Source: JBALVT01 sp045110675
Lineage (GTDB): Bacteria > Pseudomonadota > Gammaproteobacteria > Pseudomonadales > Halieaceae
Assembly (NCBI GenBank): GCA_045110675.1
Contig: JBGCGJ010000060.1
Coordinates: forward strand, 39,838 to 103,837
Length of the DNA stretch: 64,000 nucleotides
Direction of reading: 5' to 3'
Part shown: piece after piece, positions 17,926-26,385 of the stretch
Layout of the letters: every line of letters begins with the position of its first letter
Numbering within the stretch: position 1 is the first letter of the stretch
Made by a program: the position numbers and the translations under genes
The notes under the pieces: generated by a model
The model's database searches: none
Told to the model about the DNA's origin: nothing
The model's input: the letters and a program-made list of their open reading frames with translations, nothing else

Positions 17926-18438
17926 GTTTTTGTTGTTCAGTTTCGTGCGGTTGTTAGTGTCTCGGCTCTCACGAATCAGAGATTCATAACAATCGCTCTC
18001 CGGCATTTTTGCCAACCTGTCGTACAGCAAGACGTTCACCGCAGCCGCCAGGTTTAAGCTTCCTATGGTTGGGAGAAAGACTACAGAGTCTGCACGGTCT
18101 AAAAGGTGCTGATCGATGGTGCCGTCCTCAGGGCCAAAAATGTAGAGCGCTTTGTTGGGGTGCTCGAACGCAGGCAGTGGAATCGCCCCCTCCACCAACT
18201 CTACACAGACCACTTTTGTACCGGTGACAAGTTCGCCGGGCAAGTTGGGGACCCAGGTCATCGGAATATTGAGACTCGCATTTTGGGTATCGGTATTGAA
18301 AGGCGCTGCCCGGTCGTAGCGCTCTCCTGTGTAGATTACAGAATCCACTTGAAAGCAACCGGCGGCTCGCATTACCAGGCCGACATTGACCGGGCTTTTG
18401 GGATTGCTTAAACCGATGCTTAAGGCGGATTCGGACAT
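17911..18438 (-). CDS. SpoU/TrmH-family RNA methyltransferase
   Basis: 175 residues, SPOUT-fold 2'-O-ribose methyltransferase of RNA using SAM. Motif 1 is NPKSPVNVGLVMRAAGCF (about residues 12-29), motif 2 is LYIFGPEDGTID, motif 3 is LPTIGSLNLAAAVNVLLYDRL. It is as short as TrmL (YibK) but the N-terminal motif is closer to the TrmH/TrmJ branch; the exact RNA target is not clear. Cytosolic. Starts 40 bp upstream of the end of the NmrA-like gene on the same strand. Confidence 0.88.
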   Translation of the reverse strand: MSESALSIGLSNPKSPVNVGLVMRAAGCFQVDSVIYTGERYDRAAPFNTDTQNASLNIPMTWVPNLPGELVTGTKVVCVELVEGAIPLPAFEHPNKALYIFGPEDGTIDQHLLDRADSVVFLPTIGSLNLAAAVNVLLYDRLAKMPESDCYESLIRESRDTNNRTKLNNKNSANR

Positions 18439-18478
18439 AGATTTTTCCCGTAGTCTTTCGAATTTGTACCGCTAGCGG

Positions 18479-19414
18479 CTAGCCACCCGACGGGCCATCA
18501 TCACGCAAAGTCCAGTCTTGCTGTTTGGCCCATTCGGACATTAACGTGAGCTCAATGGGGAAACGCTGTAACACCGGTTGCATATCCACCTGAAACGGCG
18601 CTCCGTCCAATTTATTATTAAAGGTGTAGAAGTTATCCATCGCGGCTGCATACGTCTCGCGATCCAGCGGTGATACAGAACCGAATAATTCGTGCATATG
18701 CTCGCCAAACTGCCGAGGTGTTATGTACTCAAAGGTAATGGGCTTGCCTATCGCCTCCGACAGGGTGCTCGCGACTTGCTCTGGCAGCAGCCGCTCAGGG
18801 CCACCGATGAGCAATCGCTCACCGAGCATATCCTCACTTTCAAATACAGCGATCATAAATTTGGCTACATCATCCAGGCATATCCAGTTCGCCGCCATAG
18901 TGGGCGCATGGGGATAGCGATAGCATGCATCGTTGATAAGCCCAGGCTTAACCCAATTCGTTAACAGGTTATCCATGAACAGCACTGGGCGGATAACCGT
19001 GAGTGGCACGCCGGAATCCGCAAAAATATTTTCTCGAATGAGGTTCCCGTCATAGGCGGGTTCACCGCAGGGCTCATCGGGCACCCAGGAGCTGGTGTTG
19101 TAGACTAGTCGATCAACATTTCCGATTTTGGCCGCTTGACCGACGCGGGCAATATGCTCGTTGACGTTGAGTGCATCTTCAAACATAGGGTGTGTGAAGA
19201 AGACACCGTTTGCCCCGTCGCAGGCTTCTATCAAGCTGTCAAAGTCGTTATAGTCTGCGCAGACGGGACTTACACCCTCAAACTCAGGTCCCTGAAAACG
19301 CTCTGGTGATCGAGTAACCGCGCGCACCGCATAATCCTGCGCACGAAGTTGGCGAATCTGAGCGAGGCCTTGCCTGCCACTGGCACCAAAAACGGTGACG
19401 ATTTTATTTTTCAT
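18479..19414 (-). CDS. NmrA-like NAD(P)-binding protein
   Basis: 311 residues, atypical short-chain dehydrogenase/NmrA family. The N-terminal nucleotide loop is VFGASGRQGLAQIRQL (residues 8-23, GxxGxxG type). VTRSPERF suggests NADP preference by its basic residue after strand 2. The usual Tyr-Lys pair of classical dehydrogenases is not obvious, so it may be a redox sensor or a quinone/carbonyl reductase. AGAGG upstream of ATG. Downstream of threonine aldolase on the same strand (57 bp). Confidence 0.83.
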   Translation of the reverse strand: MKNKIVTVFGASGRQGLAQIRQLRAQDYAVRAVTRSPERFQGPEFEGVSPVCADYNDFDSLIEACDGANGVFFTHPMFEDALNVNEHIARVGQAAKIGNVDRLVYNTSSWVPDEPCGEPAYDGNLIRENIFADSGVPLTVIRPVLFMDNLLTNWVKPGLINDACYRYPHAPTMAANWICLDDVAKFMIAVFESEDMLGERLLIGGPERLLPEQVASTLSEAIGKPITFEYITPRQFGEHMHELFGSVSPLDRETYAAAMDNFYTFNNKLDGAPFQVDMQPVLQRFPIELTLMSEWAKQQDWTLRDDGPSGG

Positions 19415-19471
19415 GAGTTACCTCTGAGTGATATCGAAACACTGCTTACAGTGAAAGTATTTTGCCGACTT

Positions 19472-20491
19472 CTAGTCTGAGGCGGCCTGAAACAATTTAA
19501 TAATTTCCAGCACATCTTCACTGGAGACATCCCTATGCATTACCAGACGCATAGCGACGCCTTCAGGGAGCACGATGCCCTGCGCTTTGGAAAGCGATTG
19601 CAGACGTGAACGAAGAGCCTCATCGACGGAAACATGAACCATATTGGTTTGCGTGTCGGTAGCAGCCACGCGCACACCGGCAATATTCATCAGCTGGGCT
19701 GCCAATCTTTCCGCATTTTGGTGATCATCCTCCAGGCGTTCGACATTATTCTCTAGGGCATATAAACCTGCTGCAGCAACGATACCTGCCTGACGCATTC
19801 CGCCACCCAACATTTTTCGCCACCGCCTCGCTTCCTCGATAAGATCTGCTGTACCAACCAGCAGCGATCCGACCGGCGCTCCCAAACCTTTGGAAAGACA
19901 AATCGACACACTGTCATAGGGTTTGGCGACATCGGCCGCAGACAGACTTTGCGCTACGCAGGCATTGAATAATCGTGCGCCATCAAGATGCAGGGATAGC
20001 TTATGTCTGTCACAAATATTGCGTATTTTTTGCTGGTAGGCTGACGACAAATAATAGCCGGAATGAGTATTTTCCAAGCAGATTAATCGCGTTCGCGCAT
20101 AGTGCACATCACTGGGCTTAATGGCACCTTCAACCGCATTCAGATCCATCATGCCGTCACTCCCTAGCGGGATGGTTTGAGGCTGGATACTGCCTAAAAC
20201 CGCGGCACCGCCACCTTCATAGACAAAGGTATGCGCGCGGTCTCCGACAATGTACTCATCTCCCCGTCCACAATGAGACATTAAGCCGACCAAATTGCTC
20301 TGTGTGCCCGAGGTGCAATACAGAGCGGCCTCTTTGCCCAGCAGGTCTGCTGCAAAGGCCTCCAGTTGATTCACGGTAGGGTCTTCGCCATAAACATCAT
20401 CCCCAACCCTGGCGGATGCCATTACACTGCGCATCTCGACACAGGGTTGGGTGACCGTATCACTGCGTAGGTCGATAGGTTTTGAACGCAC
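19472..20491 (-). CDS. ltaE: Low-specificity L-threonine aldolase
   Basis: 339 residues, PLP enzyme of fold type I that splits L-threonine and allo-threonine to glycine and acetaldehyde. Recognised from the opening IDLRSDTVTQP, VGDDVYGEDPTVNQLE, ALYCTSGTQSNLVGL and the lysine segment SICLSKGLGAPVGSLLVG that holds the cofactor. Near the family's usual length of about 335-345. The start is GTG at 20491 with GGAGAG about nine bases upstream. Divergent from the acyl-CoA ligase gene. Confidence 0.92.
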   Translation of the reverse strand: MRSKPIDLRSDTVTQPCVEMRSVMASARVGDDVYGEDPTVNQLEAFAADLLGKEAALYCTSGTQSNLVGLMSHCGRGDEYIVGDRAHTFVYEGGGAAVLGSIQPQTIPLGSDGMMDLNAVEGAIKPSDVHYARTRLICLENTHSGYYLSSAYQQKIRNICDRHKLSLHLDGARLFNACVAQSLSAADVAKPYDSVSICLSKGLGAPVGSLLVGTADLIEEARRWRKMLGGGMRQAGIVAAAGLYALENNVERLEDDHQNAERLAAQLMNIAGVRVAATDTQTNMVHVSVDEALRSRLQSLSKAQGIVLPEGVAMRLVMHRDVSSEDVLEIIKLFQAASD

Positions 20492-20636
20492 GCCAATAGC
20501 TCTCCGAGGGAATAGTTGTTCAGTATAGGGTAAAAAAACACAGCGATGTGAGTGGATCTTCTCTCCACTATTGTTTTCGATACCTTGGAATTTTATGTTC
20601 AGGTGTTCGTGAAAGTCGACTAATGTTTGACGGCTG

Positions 20637-20685
20637 TTTTCAGGTAAACTACACCATTAGTTTAATGCTTTTTTTCAAGTAAACT
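20637..20685 (+). repeat. Pair of direct repeats in the ltaE/acyl-CoA ligase divergent region
   Basis: TTTTCARGTAAACT occurs at 20637-20650 and 20672-20685, 35 bp apart, with one R difference (G, then A). The pair is 37-85 bp before the ligase ATG. The arrangement fits a regulator binding twice, or a promoter-region duplication. No partner regulator is adjacent. Confidence 0.5.
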
Positions 20686-20721
20686 GCAGTCCCAGTTGAA
20701 TCTTAATCTAGAGGAATAAAA

Positions 20722-22275
20722 ATGATTTCACTTCCAGCATTGATTGAACGTGCAGCCAGATTGAATCCCAATGGGATAGCCACCCGATACCTTGACCGGG
20801 AATATAACTGGGCTGAAACGGGTTTACGAATTGCTCAGCTGGGAGCTGCGTTAAATCACTTACCTGTTGAAGAAACCGATCGGGTTGGAATATTGAGCCT
20901 AAACAGCGATCGCTACTACGAATCGATATTTGCGATTCCATGGGCTGGTTACTGCATGGTGCCAATGAACACCCGTTGGGCGCTGCCCGAAAATGAGTAT
21001 GCAATTAACGACTCAGAAACACGAGTGCTTTTGTTTGATGATGCTTTTCTTGAACAGGCTAAGAGTTTACTCGAAAACTGCCCCAGTCTTGAATTTGCCA
21101 TATACATGGGCGAACAAGCCTGCCCTGAATGGGCAAGTTCCTACGAGGCGCTTATTACCCAGCACGAGCCTATAGCGGCTTCCAGTCGAGGCGATGACGA
21201 TATGGTCGGTATTTTTTATACCGGTGGGACCACAGGCTTTCCCAAGGGTGTAATGCAGTCGCATAAGGCAATTTGGGCGAGCGCACTCGGTCTGGTGCAG
21301 AACTTCGAGATGGGGCGAACAAGTGTTTATCTGCACGTGGCCCCTATGTTTCACATGGCTGATTTCTGCGGCACCATGAACACCACTATCGTGTGTGGTA
21401 CCAATGTTATGCACCAGTCCTATGACCCCGGCGCAGTGCTCGCCAGTTTTTCCGAGCAAAAAATCACTCACGTCTTGCTGGTGCCCGCCATGTTAAAAAT
21501 GGCACTCAATCATCCGGACGCAGCGACCGCAGACACCTCTTCCTTAGAGCGAATATTGTATGGTGCGTCGCCCATGCCAGCGGCATCGCTACAGCAGTGC
21601 ATGTCACTCTGGCCGGATGTTGGCTTGGTTCAGGCTTATGGCCAAACAGAACTGGCACCCGTAGTCAGTTCACTTTCAAGCCAGGCACATCGGGAGGGCG
21701 GAGAGAAGCTCAAATCAGCGGGCCAGCCAACGGGCGTGAGCGATGTTCGCATAATAGATGAAGAGGGTAATGTCTGCCCCTTGGGGACATCGGGCGAAAT
21801 TTGCGTTAAAGGGCCGCACACCATGCTCGGGTACTGGAAGAAACCTGAAGAAACGGCCAAAGCACTGCGCGATGGTTGGGTGCATACGGGTGATGCGGGC
21901 GTTTTCGACGCCGACGGTTACTTGTATATCGTCGATAGAGTGAAAGACATGGTGGTAACGGGCGGCGAAAACGTGTTCACCACGGAGGTCGAAAACGCCG
22001 TCATCAGTCATAACGCCGTGCTCGACGTTGCAGTCATCGGTGTGCCGCATGAAGATTGGGGTGAGGCGGTGCGTGCCATTGTGATTTTACAGCCAGGGCA
22101 GACGGCCACCCAGGAAGAACTCATCGAACATTGCCGGTCTCAGATTGCCGGTTATAAATTGCCGAAGTCAGTGAGCTTTAGAGAACAACCCATGCCACTG
22201 TCTGGTGCGGGCAAAGTGTTGAAAACGGAATTGAGAAAACCGTACTGGGAGGGGCGTGACCGACAGGTAAACTAA
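20722..22275 (+). CDS. Acyl-CoA synthetase (AMP-forming)
   Basis: 517 residues, ANL superfamily ligase that activates a carboxylic acid to its CoA thioester through an acyl-adenylate. The P-loop-like motif YTGGTTGFPKGVM, the A5 region AYGQTELAP, the hinge region TGDAGVFDADGYLYIVDRVKDMV and the C-terminal catalytic Lys in PLSGAGKVLKTELRK are intact. The substrate is likely a medium/long-chain or aromatic acid. RBS AGAGGA. It begins a run of same-strand genes with the CaiB-type transferase. Confidence 0.93.
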   Translation: MISLPALIERAARLNPNGIATRYLDREYNWAETGLRIAQLGAALNHLPVEETDRVGILSLNSDRYYESIFAIPWAGYCMVPMNTRWALPENEYAINDSETRVLLFDDAFLEQAKSLLENCPSLEFAIYMGEQACPEWASSYEALITQHEPIAASSRGDDDMVGIFYTGGTTGFPKGVMQSHKAIWASALGLVQNFEMGRTSVYLHVAPMFHMADFCGTMNTTIVCGTNVMHQSYDPGAVLASFSEQKITHVLLVPAMLKMALNHPDAATADTSSLERILYGASPMPAASLQQCMSLWPDVGLVQAYGQTELAPVVSSLSSQAHREGGEKLKSAGQPTGVSDVRIIDEEGNVCPLGTSGEICVKGPHTMLGYWKKPEETAKALRDGWVHTGDAGVFDADGYLYIVDRVKDMVVTGGENVFTTEVENAVISHNAVLDVAVIGVPHEDWGEAVRAIVILQPGQTATQEELIEHCRSQIAGYKLPKSVSFREQPMPLSGAGKVLKTELRKPYWEGRDRQVN

Positions 22276-22356
22276 GCCACACCGGTGCACTCTTTGAATT
22301 TACGATCCACTTTTGAAGATCTAGAGTGAAGTCTGTTCTTCTTCGAGGAAACTACA

Positions 22357-23559
22357 ATGGATGAAGCTACACCCAACGAGAATGTGGGACCCTGTGCAGG
22401 CTTTCGCGTTTTGGATTTCGGCACGATGGTTTCCGGCCCAATGGCGGCGCAAAACCTGGGAGACCTGGGGGCCGACGTCATAAAGATTGAGACACTAATG
22501 GGGGATACCGCACGTTGGACCGGGCCACCGGAACGCGATGGCATCAATGGCTTTTTCTCGCAGTTAAATCGCAACAAACGCGCTATATCCTTAGATATGA
22601 AGACGGCGGAGGGAATAGCCATCGTGCGCAAACTTGCGCTTTCTGCGGACGTGATCTTCTGTAATTACCGTCCCGACGTGGCGGATCGGCTGGGTTTTGG
22701 CTACGACAGTCTGCGTGAGGACAATCCCGGTTTGATTTTCGTTTCCGTGAGCGGATTTGGGCCGGATGGACCCTATGCCGGACAGCCGGTTTACGATCTG
22801 GTAATCCAGGGGATGTCAGGTACCATGCCCCCCCAGGGAAACGGCGGGCAACCACAGATGATACGCAGTGTGATCGCCGATAAAACGACAGCTGTTACAG
22901 CTGCTTCCGCAGCGTTGGGAGCGCTTCTGGCTCGGGAGCGAAACGGCGGAGAGGGGCAGCACGTGCACGTTCCTATGGTTAACGCCTATGCCGCGCTTGC
23001 CTTGCCAGACATGATGTCCATGGATGCTTTTCGCCCCAAAGAGGAGACGCAATCTCCTGTCCCCGATATTTTTCACGTTTGGAGTTGTAATGATGGTTAT
23101 CTGGTAGGGATGCCCATTGAGGATAAGCAGTACGCCAACCTTTGTAAGGCACTCGGACGAGAAGACCTGGCCAAAGACGAGCGCTTCAATAGTATCGGAG
23201 CGCGTCTGGCCAATACTGCGGCGATGATCGAATTGATCGATGCCGAGTTTGGAAAGTGGTCCTGGCGTGAAGCGCTGGATACCTTACATAAAAATGACGT
23301 GCCATTCGCCGCGGTGTATGACCTCGACGATTTTATGGATGATCCGCAGGTTAAGCACAACAGAACGGTGTTTGACGCCGAAGATCCTCGCGGCGGTGTG
23401 ACTCGCTTCATCAGACACCCTTCCGTGTACGAAAAAACCCCTGCGACGCTAAGGCGTCACCCGCCTCGTTATGGTGAGCACACGCAGGAGATTCTGGAAG
23501 AGGCGGGCTACACAGAAGACGAGATCGCCGCGCTGCGCTCGGCACAGATTGTTGCATAG
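22357..23559 (+). CDS. CaiB/BaiF family III CoA-transferase
   Basis: 400 residues. Moves CoA between carboxylic acids; relatives act on carnitine, formate, bile acids or 2-methylacyl-CoA. Family markers are the opening RVLDFGTMVSGPMAAQNLGDLGADVIKIE, LNRNKRAISLDMK and VSVSGFGPDGPYAGQPVYD, the last holding the Asp that forms the acyl-anhydride intermediate. GAGGA before the ATG. It lies 81 bp after the ligase and 32 bp before the ADP-ribosylglycohydrolase-like gene. Ligase plus transferase points to organic acid catabolism. Confidence 0.92.
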   Translation: MDEATPNENVGPCAGFRVLDFGTMVSGPMAAQNLGDLGADVIKIETLMGDTARWTGPPERDGINGFFSQLNRNKRAISLDMKTAEGIAIVRKLALSADVIFCNYRPDVADRLGFGYDSLREDNPGLIFVSVSGFGPDGPYAGQPVYDLVIQGMSGTMPPQGNGGQPQMIRSVIADKTTAVTAASAALGALLARERNGGEGQHVHVPMVNAYAALALPDMMSMDAFRPKEETQSPVPDIFHVWSCNDGYLVGMPIEDKQYANLCKALGREDLAKDERFNSIGARLANTAAMIELIDAEFGKWSWREALDTLHKNDVPFAAVYDLDDFMDDPQVKHNRTVFDAEDPRGGVTRFIRHPSVYEKTPATLRRHPPRYGEHTQEILEEAGYTEDEIAALRSAQIVA

Positions 23560-23591
23560 TGTAGTGAGTGGCGATGGGTAGGACGTCGTAG

Positions 23592-25406
23592 ATGGGCTAT
23601 CGCTACCCAATTGGACACAGTCATGGATATGAAGCTCGGGTGAAAGCTGTGTTACTGGTTTTACTGGTAGTACTGTCGTCGTTGGGCTTTCCGGTCATAC
23701 AGCTGAGCGCTGCTTCACCGGCCAACAGTGACTCTATTGGCGAAGTTGTCCCGAATGAAGCAGTTGCCGCGAACGAAGCAGTTGGTCCGAACGACATTTC
23801 GGACTCTACCGAAGCGACCGAGAAAATTGTGATTGCTCGAAAGGCCTACCTGGATAGATTACGCGGCTTCTGGTTGGGGGCTAGCATTGCTAACTGGACA
23901 GGATTACCCACCGAAAATGTGCGAGCCGAGCCGCCGTTCTTTGATGATGACGACTGGTTAAAACCCGTCGGCCGCAACGGAGAAGTGATTGATTATGTAC
24001 TGGAGAGCGATCCCTGGGGTGCCGACGATGACACCGACATCGAGTACGTCTACCAAATTGCCATGGAAAAATACGGTAGCTTTTTGCTCACCGCTGAACA
24101 GATTTCCGAACAGTGGCAGCACCACATCGGGCCGCCCTTACTGTGGGTGTCAAACCTGGCAGCCCTCGGACAGATGCAAAACGGGGCTTTGCCACCGCAA
24201 ACTTCTCTGCCAGAGAACAACCCCATGTGGGACATGATTGACGCGCAGCTTACCACTGAAATTTTTGGGGTGATGGCACCGGGGCGCCCCGATGTGGCAT
24301 TGGAGATGGCGCACTTGCCTATCCGCACCACCGCCTATCTGCATTCCCAGTGGGCCTCTGAATTCTACGTGATCATGCATTCATTGGTGTCCGTGGTAGA
24401 TCCAGCACTTTCGCGCAAGGAACAGGTAACTTGGATGGCCGAGGAGGCGCGCAAGCGGGTGCCGAACTGGTCGTATATCGCAGACATGTACGACTTTGTG
24501 AAAGCCGAGTACGAGCGCAATGAAGATAAGGACGATTGGGAGGCGACCCGGCGTAAAGTGTATGAACGTTACCAGGTGAATGGTGTTGCCGGTTATGGCT
24601 ACAAGTATCCCTGGGACTCAGGTATTAATTTCGCTTCTTCGATGGTCAGCTTGTTGTATGGTGAGGGAGATTACAAGAAGACCATTCGCATCGGCACTCT
24701 GGCGGGTTGGGATTCAGACAATCCCACGGCCACCTGGGGAGGCTTGCTTGGGCTGTTGTATGGTTATGCTGGATTGGCGGAGCACTTCGATAAGCATAAC
24801 TTTTCGGACGATTACTTGATTTCACGGACACGGTACAACTTTCCAGAGGCACCTGATAACTTCTCGAGTATGGCTACGCGGGGCCTGCGCATCATCGACG
24901 ATGCCGTGGTGAACGGTATGGGAGGCAGCATCGATGACGACAACTGGGTAATCCCGCGGATGGAGGGCGGTATCGTCGCGCCACTAGTGGAGGCTACTAC
25001 TGTTCCATGGGAGACGATCGAAGATACAGACACCCGCTGGGTGTACTCAGGATTTAGCACCGTTAATACCAACTGGAATGCTTCAGGGGCGAGTCTGACC
25101 AGTGGGCAGTCGAGCTGCACAGCACAGATCACCTTCAGTGGCACCGCAGTGCAGTACTATGCCTTCAGAAGTTCGGCCGCTGGTACAGTGACTGTAACGT
25201 TGGATGGAGAGAAACATGGCATCGTTGATCTGTCACTGGACGTGAGCAATGATAGTTCAAACAACAGTAACCAGCACTACGACGGTCAATATTATGCAAA
25301 GGTGTTTGAACGGCGGGAACTCGCCCCGGGAGATCATACCTTGCTTATTGCCTGCGACAGCAAGGATACTGACAAGAGCATTGATATGTTGTCTATCATT
25401 CCCTAA
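23592..25406 (+). CDS. Exported ADP-ribosylglycohydrolase-like protein with C-terminal beta domain
   Basis: 604 residues. A hydrophobic leader (about residues 17-40) implies export; a GTG at 23640 is an alternative start giving a tidier signal peptide. A low-complexity spacer with repeated NEAV units follows. The catalytic part (about 84-420) fits the ADP-ribosylglycohydrolase (ARH/DraG) family: LRGFWLGASIANWTGLPTE, the acidic DDDTD at 145-149, and a late GWDSDNPTATWGG (about 371-384) in place of the canonical GGDTD metal motif. The classical GDALG is changed to IANWTG. The last 130 residues look like a beta-sandwich, possibly carbohydrate binding. It lies 12 bp before the ribose binding protein, so it should cut an N- or O-riboside outside the cytoplasm. 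The exact substrate is unknown. Confidence 0.82.
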   Translation: MGYRYPIGHSHGYEARVKAVLLVLLVVLSSLGFPVIQLSAASPANSDSIGEVVPNEAVAANEAVGPNDISDSTEATEKIVIARKAYLDRLRGFWLGASIANWTGLPTENVRAEPPFFDDDDWLKPVGRNGEVIDYVLESDPWGADDDTDIEYVYQIAMEKYGSFLLTAEQISEQWQHHIGPPLLWVSNLAALGQMQNGALPPQTSLPENNPMWDMIDAQLTTEIFGVMAPGRPDVALEMAHLPIRTTAYLHSQWASEFYVIMHSLVSVVDPALSRKEQVTWMAEEARKRVPNWSYIADMYDFVKAEYERNEDKDDWEATRRKVYERYQVNGVAGYGYKYPWDSGINFASSMVSLLYGEGDYKKTIRIGTLAGWDSDNPTATWGGLLGLLYGYAGLAEHFDKHNFSDDYLISRTRYNFPEAPDNFSSMATRGLRIIDDAVVNGMGGSIDDDNWVIPRMEGGIVAPLVEATTVPWETIEDTDTRWVYSGFSTVNTNWNASGASLTSGQSSCTAQITFSGTAVQYYAFRSSAAGTVTVTLDGEKHGIVDLSLDVSNDSSNNSNQHYDGQYYAKVFERRELAPGDHTLLIACDSKDTDKSIDMLSIIP

Positions 25407-25418
25407 CAAGGAGCATTA

Positions 25419-26378
25419 ATGAGTCGCAAAAAATTAATAATTGGCTATTTAGCGATTGTAAGTCTGCTGGTCATCGCAGCATGCGGCGATAATAAGGACC
25501 ACTCTGAAGTTATCGACAATCGGCCGACTGTCGCGCTGGTTATGAAGTCATTGGCGAATGAGTTCTTCGTGAATATGGCAGAGGGCGCGAAACAACATCA
25601 ATTAAAACACGCGGATCAGTACAATCTCGTGATCAACGGCTTGAAGGATGAGAGCGATCTTACTCAACAAGTTGCTCTGATCGAGCAAATGTCGGCGCGT
25701 GGTGTGGATATCATTGTGGTCGCGCCGGCAGATTCAAAAGCTTTGATACCGGTAATAAAACGTGCGGTGCAGAGCGGTATTGTTGTCATTAATATTGATA
25801 ACAAGCTTGATAGGGAGCTGCTTATTGATGCCAACATTGTTGTTCCATTCGTCGGTCCAGACAACCGCGAGGGTGCGCAGCAGGTCGGCAACCATCTCGC
25901 GGCAATGCTTAGCGAGGGCGATCAAGTTGCGATTATTGGTGGAATAAGTACTGCATTCAATGCGCAGCAGCGTCAGTTGGGATTTGAAGATGCCATGGCG
26001 GCGGTGGGCGCCGAGGTGGTCAGCGTACAGGCGGGTAACTGGGAACAGGCGAGGGCGAGTACGATTGCCGCAGCGCTGATTTCCGAAAATCCCGAACTCA
26101 AGGCCTTGCTGTGCAGCAATGATAACATGGCAATAGGCGCAATTGCGGCGGTTCGGCAGGCTGGCAAGAGCGGTGAGATTCAAGTTGTCGGTTTCGACAA
26201 TATTAAGGCGGCGAGTGACTTGTTGAAAAGTGGTGAGCTGCTTGCGACCGCCGATCAATACGGCAATCAACTGGCGATTTTTGGCATCGAGTATGGACTC
26301 CAGATTTTGAGCGATGGTAAGGTGCCCGCCGACCGAAAAACTCCCGTTGATCTTGTCATCGCCGACGGCCTGGAATGA
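25419..26378 (+). CDS. rbsB: Ribose-type ABC transporter substrate-binding lipoprotein
   Basis: 319 residues, periplasmic-binding protein of the pentose/autoinducer-2 cluster (Peripla_BP_4). It resembles RbsB: IVVAPADSKALIPVIKRAVQSGI, NIDNKLD, FVGPDNREGAQQVGNHL, GFEDAMAAVGAEVV and VVGFDN. Unlike E. coli RbsB it has a lipobox (LLVIAAC, Cys about 22), so it is membrane-anchored. RBS AAGGAG. Ends 7 bp before the ATPase start used here. Ligand is probably ribose or a close furanose; the gene symbol follows family resemblance and operon context. Confidence 0.88.
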   Translation: MSRKKLIIGYLAIVSLLVIAACGDNKDHSEVIDNRPTVALVMKSLANEFFVNMAEGAKQHQLKHADQYNLVINGLKDESDLTQQVALIEQMSARGVDIIVVAPADSKALIPVIKRAVQSGIVVINIDNKLDRELLIDANIVVPFVGPDNREGAQQVGNHLAAMLSEGDQVAIIGGISTAFNAQQRQLGFEDAMAAVGAEVVSVQAGNWEQARASTIAAALISENPELKALLCSNDNMAIGAIAAVRQAGKSGEIQVVGFDNIKAASDLLKSGELLATADQYGNQLAIFGIEYGLQILSDGKVPADRKTPVDLVIADGLE

Positions 26379-26385
26379 CCGCCTG

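Noticed and set aside
23745..23805. Short tandem NEAV-type repeat in the ARH-like protein as a possible CRISPR or VNTR
   Set aside because: Only two imperfect copies within a coding linker; it is low-complexity protein sequence.
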